Positions 34,654 through 42,609 of a stretch of 47,825 nt of DNA are shown here, piece after piece. This stretch comes from Pseudomonadota bacterium (lineage in GTDB: Bacteria; Pseudomonadota; Gammaproteobacteria; UBA9339). Within the stretch, counting starts at the first letter, position 1. Each line of letters starts with the position of its first letter. Location of the stretch: NCBI GenBank assembly GCA_021781615.1, contig JAJXWM010000013.1:1-47825 (forward strand). The letters are read 5' to 3'. Below the pieces are notes generated by a model that saw only the letters and a list, made by a program, of their open reading frames with translations, was not told the DNA's origin and ran no database searches. The translations under genes were made by a program, and so were the position numbers.

Positions 34654-34755
34654 CTGTTGAAATCTGAAAATTTTTATAAAAACAACAAATGTAGCTTATT
34701 GTTTTTATTAGATTCCCGCTTTCGCGGGAATGACAAAATAGGCGGGTTTCAACAG
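34654..34755. repeat. Nested palindrome with an inner 8-bp hairpin
   Basis: CTGTTGAAA at 34654-34662 pairs exactly with TTTCAACAG at 34747-34755. Within it, ATTCCCGC at 34712-34719 pairs with GCGGGAAT at 34724-34731 around TTTC. The inner hairpin looks like a common dispersed intergenic repeat. No gene is present. Confidence 0.6.
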
Positions 34756-34820
34756 CCACTATTCGTCATTGCCCGGCAGCCACTATTCGTCGTTGCCCGC
34801 CACTATTCGTCATTGCCCGG
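34753..34820. repeat. Three tandem 24-bp units
   Basis: CAGCCACTATTCGTCATTGC plus CCGG occurs at 34753-34776, again at 34777-34799 with one substitution and the last base lost, and at 34800-34820 without its first three bases. The unit's end, CATTGCCCGG, is the left arm of the palindrome that follows at 34811-34860, so the array appears to have grown from that element. Confidence 0.75.
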
Positions 34821-34860
34821 CTACGTCATCACCCGACTTGATCGGGTGACCGGGCAATCT
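34811..34860. repeat. Dispersed nested palindrome, copy 1
   Basis: ATTGCCCGG at 34812-34820 pairs with CCGGGCAAT at 34851-34859 (the C at 34850 doubles), and inside it CACCCGA at 34830-34836 pairs with TCGGGTG at 34842-34848. The 31 bases at 34830-34860 recur without change at 47682-47712. The form resembles the CCGGGCAATC-type intergenic repeats seen in many intracellular bacteria. Confidence 0.8.
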
Positions 34861-34918
34861 AAACAAAATTCTGTTATTTACTGAGTTATTTTATGGTATA
34901 GGTCTTGCCAAAAAGGAT

Positions 34919-35125
34919 TCATTTTATCAATAAGAGATAATTCAGCAGAGCATATTTGCCGCAAATTCCTTGGTCTTTGGAAATTTGGTGGACAAGTCTG
35001 TAGGGGGAGGCATTGGGAATGACAAGCTCCCCAGATTGCGACAACCCCAAAACCCCAGATACAAAATATTTATCGTAGATCAAATTGGCCAGATCTTCTA
35101 TTTTTTTAGTGGTTTTTATGCATTT
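34919..35125 (-). pseudogene. Possible gene remnant without a start codon
   Basis: On the minus strand a frame is open for 68 codons and ends at TGA (34919-34921), but it has no ATG and an in-frame TAA closes it upstream at 35126-35128. The translated text looks protein-like (KIEDLANLIYDKYF, then GVLGLSQSGELVIP and PYRLVHQISKDQGICG), so it may be the tail of a decayed gene. No family is recognised. The opposite strand also has an open frame across part of it, so chance is possible. Confidence 0.25.
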
Positions 35126-35159
35126 TTAGAGGGGTGTCTAAAAATAATGGCGTGATAAA

Positions 35160-35196
35160 TTGACATATTGCTTAAAATTTGTTACAGGTTTATTAT
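35160..35196 (+). promoter_or_regulatory. Candidate promoter of the inverse autotransporter gene
   Basis: TTGACA at 35160-35165 is a perfect -35 box, but the base 17 positions on begins only TACAGG. An alternative is TTGCTT at 35168-35173 with TATTAT at 35191-35196, spaced 17 bases. Either would start transcription about 120-130 bases before the gene at 35323. Confidence 0.4.
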
Positions 35197-35322
35197 GACT
35201 GGGTGTCAAGTTTGCTAGTCCAATCTAAGTTAGCTCAAGGTAGGGACAATCCATAGAAAAGGAAAATCAAAGATAAGGTTAGGAAATTAAATATAATTAA
35301 CAATGAACAAAGAGGATGCTTT

Positions 35323-37041
35323 ATGAGTAAAAAAAACAGGCTATTCTTAGTGTTATTATGGATTACTTTTCTTACTATTAGTGAGTCTGGTTTTGCCAGC
35401 AAAACCAAGGGAAGTGAATCATCTTTTTCTAGCTCGGAGGAACGTTATCAAGGAGATTTGTTTAGACTTAGAAAATCTGAAAAAACAGTAGAGACAAAAA
35501 GGTCCCCAGATGTTGCCGCAGTTGCCAAAATTAATCGTAATTATTTACCATACGCACAGATTGGCGGTACCCGCTTTTTTAACGTAGATGAATCAGTTTG
35601 GGGTACAGGGGTGGATTTTTTTATCCCCCTTTGGCAATTGTCTCCTGCTCATTTGGTTTTTACTGATTTGAGATTTTATGATCGGACTGGAAAACCTTTT
35701 GAAGGTAATATCCATTTGGGATACCGCCACTTATCCGAAGAAAATAATGCAATGTATGGTATTTATGGTGCCTTTGACCGTAAACGCAGCATAAATAGCC
35801 ATTATTTCAATCAGCTAACATTCGGTATAGAAACTTGGTATAAAAGCTGGTTCATCGGCGCTAACTATTATCAACCAATTGGCCAGAAGTCAAAAAACAC
35901 TCGCGTCGAAGATAGCCTTGAAAGCAAATATATTAACAATATAGGTAATATATTAGTAACTCCAAATTATTTTGGTGAAAAAACTGCTGGTGGTGGTGAT
36001 GCTGAAGTTGGCTATGAATTTTTTCCGGGAATAACTGGTTATGCCGGAGGTTATTATTTTAAAGCTAACAACATGAGTACGATTTGTGGACCTAAGATGA
36101 GGTTATCTTACGATTATTCTTTGGATAATGGCCAAAGAATCTTAAAAATATTTGATCAGCTTGGTTTTGATGCTGGCATGCAGCATGATCAGCGGGGAAG
36201 CGTTGGGTTCTTGAGTCTAAACGCCAGAGTAGGACTATTTCCCAATAATGGCAACAAATTGCGGGGTGTTGCTCGCCATATGGTTGATCTTGTTCGTAGA
36301 GATGTTGATATTGTTGTTCAAGAAGGTTTTATTGGTGTTGGCACACCAAAGCCTGCAGTACATGGGGTTAAGGTTGTAAAAATTATTAGATGGAATGATT
36401 CTTATGGTGATGATGGCAGAGAGCTCGAAACAACTTTGCAAAAATTTAAGTCATCTAATCATGTTGTTATTGTGACGAAAAGCGGGGATACGATTAGCGA
36501 GAAAAACCAATCAATTATTAAGGAGTATAATGCAGAGACAGTATCAGAGGGGCAGTCTATACGTGCTTTTTCTCCTTTTAGCGGTAGAGGGCTACCAGTA
36601 ATAGCTAAACCTGCTGAGGTACCACCTCAAACAGCACCTGCTGATCAAACGATGGAACAGATTTTAGAACCATCTAAGCCTGCTGAGGCACCGCCTCAAA
36701 CAGCACCTGCTGATTTAGAACCACCTATGCCTGAGGTACTAAAAGATCCAGTTACGGCCATTGATGAGCCTACACCACAACCACCGTGTGTTACTTTTGA
36801 TTGTTTAAATGAAGCAGCAAAATCTGATAAAGCTCGGGCTCATGAAATGCTTAATGATCTTTTCAGCCAAAGCAGCGATAAGGCGCGGGCTTTTGTGGAA
36901 AAATTTGGTGATTCTATAGGTAAAAAATATGGGAAAGACAGCTTTCAACGTTCACCCTTATACCAAGCTATGCGATCTGGATTGAACCGACCAGAGGCAA
37001 ACGATCTTGAAGCGCGCATGAACGCTAAGAGGTTTGATTAA
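35323..37041 (+). CDS. Inverse autotransporter beta-barrel protein (intimin/invasin-type barrel)
   Basis: The 572-aa product has a signal peptide (LFLVLLWITFLTISESGFAS). From about residue 65 to 330 it matches the N-terminal barrel of inverse autotransporters: YLPYAQIGGTRFFNVDES, GTGVDFFIPLWQLSP, FTDLRFYDRTGKPFEGN, HLGYRHLSEENNAMYGIY, GAFDRKRS and YFNQLTFGIETW. In intimin and invasin such a barrel exports a C-terminal passenger. Here no Ig-like passenger domains follow; instead there are about 110 mixed residues, a Pro-rich stretch with two copies of PAE(V/A)PPQTAPAD (36-bp DNA repeats at 36610-36645 and 36679-36714), and a charged helical end. GAGG precedes the ATG. A surface or adhesion role is inferred from the barrel family. 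Confidence 0.82.
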   Translation: MSKKNRLFLVLLWITFLTISESGFASKTKGSESSFSSSEERYQGDLFRLRKSEKTVETKRSPDVAAVAKINRNYLPYAQIGGTRFFNVDESVWGTGVDFFIPLWQLSPAHLVFTDLRFYDRTGKPFEGNIHLGYRHLSEENNAMYGIYGAFDRKRSINSHYFNQLTFGIETWYKSWFIGANYYQPIGQKSKNTRVEDSLESKYINNIGNILVTPNYFGEKTAGGGDAEVGYEFFPGITGYAGGYYFKANNMSTICGPKMRLSYDYSLDNGQRILKIFDQLGFDAGMQHDQRGSVGFLSLNARVGLFPNNGNKLRGVARHMVDLVRRDVDIVVQEGFIGVGTPKPAVHGVKVVKIIRWNDSYGDDGRELETTLQKFKSSNHVVIVTKSGDTISEKNQSIIKEYNAETVSEGQSIRAFSPFSGRGLPVIAKPAEVPPQTAPADQTMEQILEPSKPAEAPPQTAPADLEPPMPEVLKDPVTAIDEPTPQPPCVTFDCLNEAAKSDKARAHEMLNDLFSQSSDKARAFVEKFGDSIGKKYGKDSFQRSPLYQAMRSGLNRPEANDLEARMNAKRFD

Positions 37042-37138
37042 TAAGAAAGTAGAAGACCCATATTTTTTGTTATGTGCTATTGAACAGAGGTATTTTGTAA
37101 TTAATGATGTTTAACTAACTTAAGTGTAGGAGACTGTT

Positions 37139-38161
37139 ATGGCTGAGAGAAAAAAAACTGTTGTTTTATCAACAGCGTTATTGAGTTTGGTGTGGGCATT
37201 ACATTCTGGTTGTGTACGGGCGGATGAATCAGAATCGTACCCAGCAGATGTTACAAAGTGCTATCTAGAGCAAACACTGGGTAGTGATGGGATAAGTAAA
37301 CTTCGTGTTTATGGGAAAAATAAGGATGCAGATTCTCGTAGTTATGAAGTAGTTTTTCAAGAAGGTTCTAGCCATGGTTTCCGTTTTAATATTTACAATA
37401 GCGCCAGAAATGAATGTAATTCTGGGGAAGCAGTTAATAATTATCTTCCCCCAAGGGAGAAAGAAGGAGCATTTATATGGAAATTATCGAACTTAGTTGA
37501 TAGTGGTTGTGGCATACCTACTTCTTTTGAAGTTTTTGATATAGATACTACTAAGGGCAAAAAATATGACAATGTTTCTTTACCAGAAGTACAGTTAGAT
37601 CTTGGCAATGCTAATCCAGATGGCAAACAACAAGTCCTAATAACAAATACTTCATCAAAAGCTGTAGAAATAATTGGTTTCGTCAATGAAGACGATGAAA
37701 CGGCAAATGAGCTAAAGATTGAAGGCGAACTATCAACTATTCAAGTCGGTCAATTTTTGTCTGTTGTGCTGGAACCTAGTGTTATGTGTAAGCCAGGCGA
37801 AGTAGGAAACAGCACTAACAAAAAGTTTGTTGTTAAATATAAGGGTGTTGGTGAAAGCGAAGAAAAAAGAGCGCGCATTGCTTTTGAGTACCTTTGTGGT
37901 AAGGGTTTAGATGTGTCTGCGGTTCAAAAAGAAAGAGCCCAAGCTCAAAAAGAACTTACTGAGAAAGATGAGCTAATAAAATTGAACGAAGGTTATGCGG
38001 AAGGTAATGCTACATTGACCAAGATGTTAAATGCAACGCTAGGTATATGTAAAGGCGCCCAACAGTCTATAGAAGCGTTTTTAAATGCAAAAAAGGTGGA
38101 TGAGGAAAAAACTATTCGGATTGTTGATTTAGAGAAGTTTTTAAAAAATCTTAAAAAATAG
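37139..38161 (+). CDS. Exported protein of an unrecognised family, paralogue A
   Basis: This 340-aa protein has AGGAGA before its ATG and an N-terminal signal (VVLSTALLSLVWALHSG). Cleavage after VRA is likely; the Cys in HSGCV is a poor lipobox. The region of about 45-215 shares landmarks with the protein at 38268: GSDG, a WKL..(L/I)V(N/D)S.C block, PE(V/I)Q, and LITNTSSKAVEIIGF against LVTSSSGKAIEILGF. Several Cys residues suggest disulphides in the periplasm or outside. The end is a charged coiled coil (VQKERAQAQKELTEKDELI). No known domain is recognised. It follows the barrel protein and ends at a strong terminator. Confidence 0.65.
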   Translation: MAERKKTVVLSTALLSLVWALHSGCVRADESESYPADVTKCYLEQTLGSDGISKLRVYGKNKDADSRSYEVVFQEGSSHGFRFNIYNSARNECNSGEAVNNYLPPREKEGAFIWKLSNLVDSGCGIPTSFEVFDIDTTKGKKYDNVSLPEVQLDLGNANPDGKQQVLITNTSSKAVEIIGFVNEDDETANELKIEGELSTIQVGQFLSVVLEPSVMCKPGEVGNSTNKKFVVKYKGVGESEEKRARIAFEYLCGKGLDVSAVQKERAQAQKELTEKDELIKLNEGYAEGNATLTKMLNATLGICKGAQQSIEAFLNAKKVDEEKTIRIVDLEKFLKNLKK

Positions 38162-38169
38162 CGTTAATG

Positions 38170-38203
38170 AGTGTGTCGGGAGATAGCGCCCGACACACTT
38201 TGT
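38170..38203 (+). terminator. Intrinsic terminator after the paralogue A gene
   Basis: GTGTGTCGGG at 38171-38180 pairs exactly with CCCGACACAC at 38189-38198, extended by a flanking A-T pair, with an eight-base loop. TTTGTT follows. The stem is strong although the T run is short and interrupted. Confidence 0.75.
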
Positions 38204-38267
38204 TACCAGAGTGTTGTTGGATATGTAATGGGTTGGGATATATTATTGTTTATTATAGAGATGAGAG

Positions 38268-39503
38268 ATGAAGAATAGAAAAGTCATAATGTTATTGTTG
38301 TTGTGTGTTTATATATTGCCGTTCCAGCTTGCTTATGCAGAAGAGGGTCCTAATGAGCAGCAGAATTACCATATTAAAATTAGTGGTTTTTTCATAGAGC
38401 AACCTATCAATGGTGATACTGGTAGTTTTAAAGATTATGGGGTAGGCAGTGATGGCTTACATAAATATGAGGCGATTTTCTTAGGGGATAGTTATAAAGA
38501 ATATGATTTGCGTGTGGTTGGTAAAGATGGAAAAACGTGTCAACTCGCACAAATAGTTGAACCAAAAAAACTTATTTCAAATCTAGATATGGAAAGCGCC
38601 ACTTGGAAATTGACAACTATTGTTAATAGTGCTTGTAACCCCGAAAATGCTGAAGTTATTGATAACGGTAATGTTAAATTTTCAGCTCCAATACCAGAAA
38701 TACAGATACGAGCTGACCATGTTCAATTAGGAACTGATAGGCTTCTTGTAACAAGTAGTTCAGGAAAAGCTATTGAAATACTTGGTTTCTTTGATACAGC
38801 AGGAAATAAGTCTGATGAATTAGAGGTCGATGGCTCAACTCAAATTGGTGCAGACACTGGTAATCTAGCAGTGGTAGTTATGTCAACACCAGCTATTACT
38901 TACCTGGCAAAAAGTGAAACCTATAAAATACAGAATGAAATTAAGTATAAAGTTGATGGCGAAGAGAAATCCCAGATAATTTCAGTCACATATTATAATG
39001 ATATGGATAAGGATATTACCCTTTCTAATGAAAAAACTTCTAGTCAAAGCTGGACTGGATATATTGTTGGGGGATTTGTAGCCGCAATTACTACTGGCAT
39101 GGGAGTTTGGTGCTTAAAACCTAAGCAAAGCAATACTCATGGTGATGAACATACTCATCATAGTCAGGAACAACGGCCAATGACTGTTCAATTTCCGCGT
39201 ACCGTCATTGCACCAGCACCAGAAAGTTATCTACCGCCGCCACCGCCGATTGTTGGTTTTGATCCTAGTACTGCCGGTAGCATTTTATTACTCCACGGCA
39301 ATTTAGGAACTACCATTAACCTTCAAATCCAAGCGGCGATAACAGAAGGCTGTACAACTGGTATAATAACTATTACGCCTGGATTAATGTTAGACGTTAT
39401 GAAGCTGCGTAGGTGTGGGGAAGAAACAGCTCAAACTCTTATACTGAAACTAATAACTGATTCTATAGGGTATGTATTGGTAGTTACTTATGATGTCACC
39501 TAA
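38268..39503 (+). CDS. Exported membrane-anchored protein, paralogue B
   Basis: The 411-aa product has a signal peptide (IMLLLLCVYILPFQLAYA), an extracytoplasmic domain of about 25-250 related to the preceding gene's (GSDG; WKLTTIVNSAC; IPEIQI; LLVTSSSGKAIEILGF), and a membrane segment near 265-285 (WTGYIVGGFVAAITTGMGVW). A His-rich stretch (HGDEHTHHSQEQ), a Pro-rich linker (PAPESYLPPPPPIVGF) and a C-terminal domain of about 85 aa follow (residues about 325-411, STAGSILLLHGNLGTT to the end). I recognise no family. A terminator separates it from paralogue A, so the two may be expressed separately. The pair probably arose by tandem duplication followed by different C-terminal additions. Confidence 0.65.
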   Translation: MKNRKVIMLLLLCVYILPFQLAYAEEGPNEQQNYHIKISGFFIEQPINGDTGSFKDYGVGSDGLHKYEAIFLGDSYKEYDLRVVGKDGKTCQLAQIVEPKKLISNLDMESATWKLTTIVNSACNPENAEVIDNGNVKFSAPIPEIQIRADHVQLGTDRLLVTSSSGKAIEILGFFDTAGNKSDELEVDGSTQIGADTGNLAVVVMSTPAITYLAKSETYKIQNEIKYKVDGEEKSQIISVTYYNDMDKDITLSNEKTSSQSWTGYIVGGFVAAITTGMGVWCLKPKQSNTHGDEHTHHSQEQRPMTVQFPRTVIAPAPESYLPPPPPIVGFDPSTAGSILLLHGNLGTTINLQIQAAITEGCTTGIITITPGLMLDVMKLRRCGEETAQTLILKLITDSIGYVLVVTYDVT

Positions 39504-39520
39504 ATTTAGACCGCTAGCTA

Positions 39521-39635
39521 AGAAGTAAAATGAGACTAAAAATAGTTATGTATTTTTTCTCCAATACGCTTGCCTTTTTCACGGACAGTCACAGGCGATT
39601 TATTTTTATTTAGTCTAAGGAGTCATTTTACTTCT
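39521..39635. repeat. Foldback across the convergent junction with nadA
   Basis: AGAAGTAAAATGA at 39521-39533 is the exact complement of 39623-39635, which lies inside the last codons of nadA. GACTAAA at 39534-39540 also pairs with TTTAGTC at 39609-39615. The arms enclose about 70 bases. It could act as a two-way terminator, but it is not a compact hairpin with T runs. Confidence 0.45.
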
Positions 39636-40616
39636 AAATTCCATCATTCTTTGTAATGGAATAATTGCTTTTTTGATGATTTTTGGTGGGACTAGTACTT
39701 CTTCTTTGCCCGTAAGCAGACAACCTTCGATGCTTGCAAGAGTATTCATAGCCATCCAAGGACAATTAGCGCAGCTTTTGCAGGTGGCCCCGGTGCCGCT
39801 AGTGGGGGCGGTGATGAAGTTTTTATGTGGAGATTTTTGTTGCATTTTGTAGAGAATACCGGTTTCGGTAGCAACGATGAAAGTGTCATTTGCTAGTTTT
39901 TGTGAGGCAGCTAATAGCTGTGAAGTTGATCCGACAACATCGGCTAGCTCTATCACTGCCGGTGGTGATTCTGGATGAACCAATACTGCTGCATCAGGGT
40001 AAAGGTTTTTTAATTGTAAAATACCTTTTGCTTTGAATTTTTCATGGACAACGCAGGAACCTTGCCAAAGCAACATGTCTGCTCCGGTTTGTTGCTGAAT
40101 ATATGATCCCAGGTATCGATCGGTAGCCCAAATGATTTTTTCTCCTTGCTCATGTAAGTGACGAACCACGTCAACAGCAATACTTGAAGTTACGACCCAG
40201 TCAGCTAGAGCTTTTACTGCGGCTGAAGTATTGGCATAGACCACTACTTTTCTTTCAGAGTTTTCTTTACAGAATTTGGCAAACTCTGGGGCTGGGCAGC
40301 AAAAATCTAATGAGCATTCTGCAGCTAAAGTAGGCATTAAAATTTGTTTTTCGGGGTTTAAAATTTTGGCAGTTTCACCCATGAAGCGTACACCGGTAAC
40401 GATCAGGGTGTTGGCTGAGGTTTTATTGCCAAAATAAGCCATGTCTAGAGAGTCACCAACAATTCCGCCGGTTTCGTCGGCAAGTTGTTGAATGTTGGAG
40501 TGTACATAAAAATGAGCGACAAGAGCCGCATTTTTTTCTTTCAGTAGGCTCTTTATCCGATTGAAACATTCGGCTTTTTGTTCTTGACTTAAAATTGCTG
40601 GAGAATGAAGTTCCAT
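39615..40616 (-). CDS. nadA: Quinolinate synthase NadA
   Basis: NadA condenses iminoaspartate with dihydroxyacetone phosphate to quinolinate, using a 4Fe-4S cluster, in de novo NAD synthesis. Cluster cysteines lie in [19 protein letters not shown] and [31 protein letters not shown] and [12 protein letters not shown] are active-site blocks. I choose the ATG at 40616, giving 333 aa; a TTG six codons upstream is possible. Its partners nadB and nadC are not next to it. The 3' end takes part in a foldback with the intergenic region. Confidence 0.95.
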   Translation of the reverse strand: MELHSPAILSQEQKAECFNRIKSLLKEKNAALVAHFYVHSNIQQLADETGGIVGDSLDMAYFGNKTSANTLIVTGVRFMGETAKILNPEKQILMPTLAAECSLDFCCPAPEFAKFCKENSERKVVVYANTSAAVKALADWVVTSSIAVDVVRHLHEQGEKIIWATDRYLGSYIQQQTGADMLLWQGSCVVHEKFKAKGILQLKNLYPDAAVLVHPESPPAVIELADVVGSTSQLLAASQKLANDTFIVATETGILYKMQQKSPHKNFITAPTSGTGATCKSCANCPWMAMNTLASIEGCLLTGKEEVLVPPKIIKKAIIPLQRMMEFRSKMTP

Positions 40617-40750
40617 AAAGTTCTTATAACGCAAACGAAGTGTAGCATATTTTTTCTGTAATTACTCAATTATTGTTAGGTAGCGACGGATTAATTTTTA
40701 ATTGCGGCTGAGCTATATTGCTGTAACAATTTGATTGCAATCATTATTAC

Positions 40751-42154
40751 TTATATTAATAGTTTCTCCAAATCGACGCCATACTCCTCTAAATAGTTGG
40801 TAAAACTTTTCCAAAGCTGGTTATCTTGTTCTTTACTAAAAGTTTTTGCATAAGCCTTTAAGATTTGTAAATACTCAGCTTGCGATAAAACCGCCAAAAT
40901 TTTATTAGATTTTGCTCGATCTCGGGGATTTTCATTGTCACAAGCTTGAAAGAGAATTGCTGCAAGTAAAGCGGCTTTTGAACATCGGCGTGCTTGGTCT
41001 GCATCTTTCAGGCTTTGGACACAAAAATCGAGGGATCTGGTGTTGTTCCACTCTCGCCATTCATAATAGAAATTTAACGCCTCCTCTTCTGCGCTTTTGG
41101 TTTTACCTTTTCCCCTTTCATCAAGGAGCATGGAAAACATTAGCGCGGGGATAACTGCTTCTACATTTGCCCAAGAACAATTACCGGTTTTTTGTATTGG
41201 TAAGCCAAGGGTAGCTCTAGGCTGTAATCCTAACTGTTCTATTAGGCCAGAATTGATATATTCAGGATATTGTCGTTTGTATAAAAGCTTACGACAAAGT
41301 GATTTTGTAAGGTGGGGTTGATGCAAAATGTCATAGTAGATTACGGTGCCATGGTCTCGACCATATGCGCCACGATCACAACGGATAAATTTATCCCAGC
41401 ATTTAATGAGAGTAATAGCATGGCCACCAAAGGAGATAGGTAAAATTAGGGGTTCGGTATCCAAAAGTTTATTAATCTTATCGAGGAATTGTTTGACGTC
41501 GATCAGATAGTGCTGTAATCGCAGGAGATTAGTAGCTACTTGTAAGGAATAAATAATTTTATCAAGGATGGGGAAATATTTGCGCATTTTTTTGGCAGCG
41601 TAACTATTTCTGAAGTCAGCCAGTGAGCTTGCTACAACTTCTAAGGTAAACCTTAGATAAAATCCTTCTAGTTCAACCTCAATGAAAAGATTGCGAGTAT
41701 CGACGATATCCACTCGACCTTCAAGTTCGAAGCCATGGCCAATTAGTTTGGCGTTAAGAAAATCTTGAGCAAAATCTAATTTAGCCCCAGATGATACTAA
41801 TAATTTTTTGACCTCCTGTTGGTTTTTCATTAAGGGCATGACAAGTATTGGTTGTCCGCCACTAGAATAGGCGTTAGGGTTAGCATGATATTTCAAATAG
41901 AGGGTGCATAACTCTAGGTTATTATTGTCTGCAGCCCAAAAGAGGGCAGTTCTGCCAGTTAAATCAGGAAAGTCAACGTTGGCTCCGGCTGCTAGTAAAA
42001 GCTTTGCTTTGGAGGCGGTATTAACAATAGCGGTTTGAATTAGAGGGGTATAACCATATTCGTCAATAATATTTAATTTAGGTTTGGTTTTTAGAAAATT
42101 AGCTACCTCTTGGTCGGAACCATGAATTATTATTTTTGAGAGGGATGCTGCCAT
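40751..42154 (-). CDS. ankH: Ankyrin-repeat protein with a cysteine-peptidase-like domain, AnkH-like
   Basis: The 467-aa protein starts with about four ankyrin repeats (residues 1-140; DEYGYTPLIQTAIVNTASKA, LLAAGANVDFPDLTGRTALF). The rest resembles the Legionella core effector AnkH (LegA3), as I remember it, in which ankyrin repeats are joined to a cysteine-protease-like fold. Candidate active-site residues are H245 in GGHAITLI, D260 in RCDRG and C326 in TGNCSWAN. The order His-Asp-Cys is that of clan CE peptidases (YopJ, Ulp1); the clan assignment is inference. There is no signal peptide, fitting Dot/Icm-type secretion, though no such genes are in the window. It follows the 119-aa gene by 19 bases, with AGGGAAAA as ribosome site. 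Confidence 0.72.
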   Translation of the reverse strand: MAASLSKIIIHGSDQEVANFLKTKPKLNIIDEYGYTPLIQTAIVNTASKAKLLLAAGANVDFPDLTGRTALFWAADNNNLELCTLYLKYHANPNAYSSGGQPILVMPLMKNQQEVKKLLVSSGAKLDFAQDFLNAKLIGHGFELEGRVDIVDTRNLFIEVELEGFYLRFTLEVVASSLADFRNSYAAKKMRKYFPILDKIIYSLQVATNLLRLQHYLIDVKQFLDKINKLLDTEPLILPISFGGHAITLIKCWDKFIRCDRGAYGRDHGTVIYYDILHQPHLTKSLCRKLLYKRQYPEYINSGLIEQLGLQPRATLGLPIQKTGNCSWANVEAVIPALMFSMLLDERGKGKTKSAEEEALNFYYEWREWNNTRSLDFCVQSLKDADQARRCSKAALLAAILFQACDNENPRDRAKSNKILAVLSQAEYLQILKAYAKTFSKEQDNQLWKSFTNYLEEYGVDLEKLLI

Positions 42155-42173
42155 ATAAAATTTTCCCTATTAG

Positions 42174-42533
42174 CTATAAGAGTGGCTTCATGTATTGTTG
42201 ATATAAAAATTGCTTTTGTTTTTTTTGTCCAAGTGCTAGGTTAAGTTTATTTTGTAGTTCTTCAGTCATTTCATCGCTACGTTTGTCTGCTTCGTCAAGG
42301 GTTCTCTCGTCGGCTACTAAAACTGATGCTAAATCAGACGAAGCGCCGATAGGCATTTCATTTAAAAAAGGGTGCCCTTCGAATAATGGCGGAGCGTTGG
42401 ATGCGGCGCCCCCTTTGTCTTCATCATCTTCATGATACTTGCGCCGTGGTGCTACCTTGCCAAAATTGCGATACCAGTCGGCCAAACGTTCTCCGAGGTC
42501 GGCTTTAAGTTTAGCTGGTATTCGTTTAGACAT
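42174..42533 (-). CDS. Small hydrophilic protein encoded just upstream of the AnkH-like gene
   Basis: The 119-aa product is charged and probably largely helical or disordered: a basic N terminus (MSKRIPAKLKADLGERLADW), an acidic middle (YHEDDEDKGG) and a charged C-terminal helix (EMTEELQNKLNLALGQKKQK). No family is recognised. It lies 19 bases upstream of the AnkH-like gene on the same strand and probably shares its transcript, so a chaperone or accessory role is possible but unproven. Confidence 0.65.
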   Translation of the reverse strand: MSKRIPAKLKADLGERLADWYRNFGKVAPRRKYHEDDEDKGGAASNAPPLFEGHPFLNEMPIGASSDLASVLVADERTLDEADKRSDEMTEELQNKLNLALGQKKQKQFLYQQYMKPLL

Positions 42534-42609
42534 TTGAGTAATTTTATATTATTTTATCGATAGTGGGAATTGGTATGTTTAAGTACAACAAATAAAAATG
42601 GTATAAGTT

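Noticed and set aside
34753-34820. Short direct repeats resembling a CRISPR array
   Set aside because: The units are contiguous, without unique spacers, and no cas gene is near.
34612-34884. 90-codon plus-strand frame over the repeats at 34.7 kb
   Set aside because: It reads through the 24-bp units and palindromes; its translation simply repeats the DNA repeats and has no start signal.
37180-37225. Lipoprotein signal in paralogue A (Cys in HSGCV)
   Set aside because: Position -3 is His rather than Leu or similar, and a normal cleavage site (VRA) follows directly, so a standard signal peptide is more likely.
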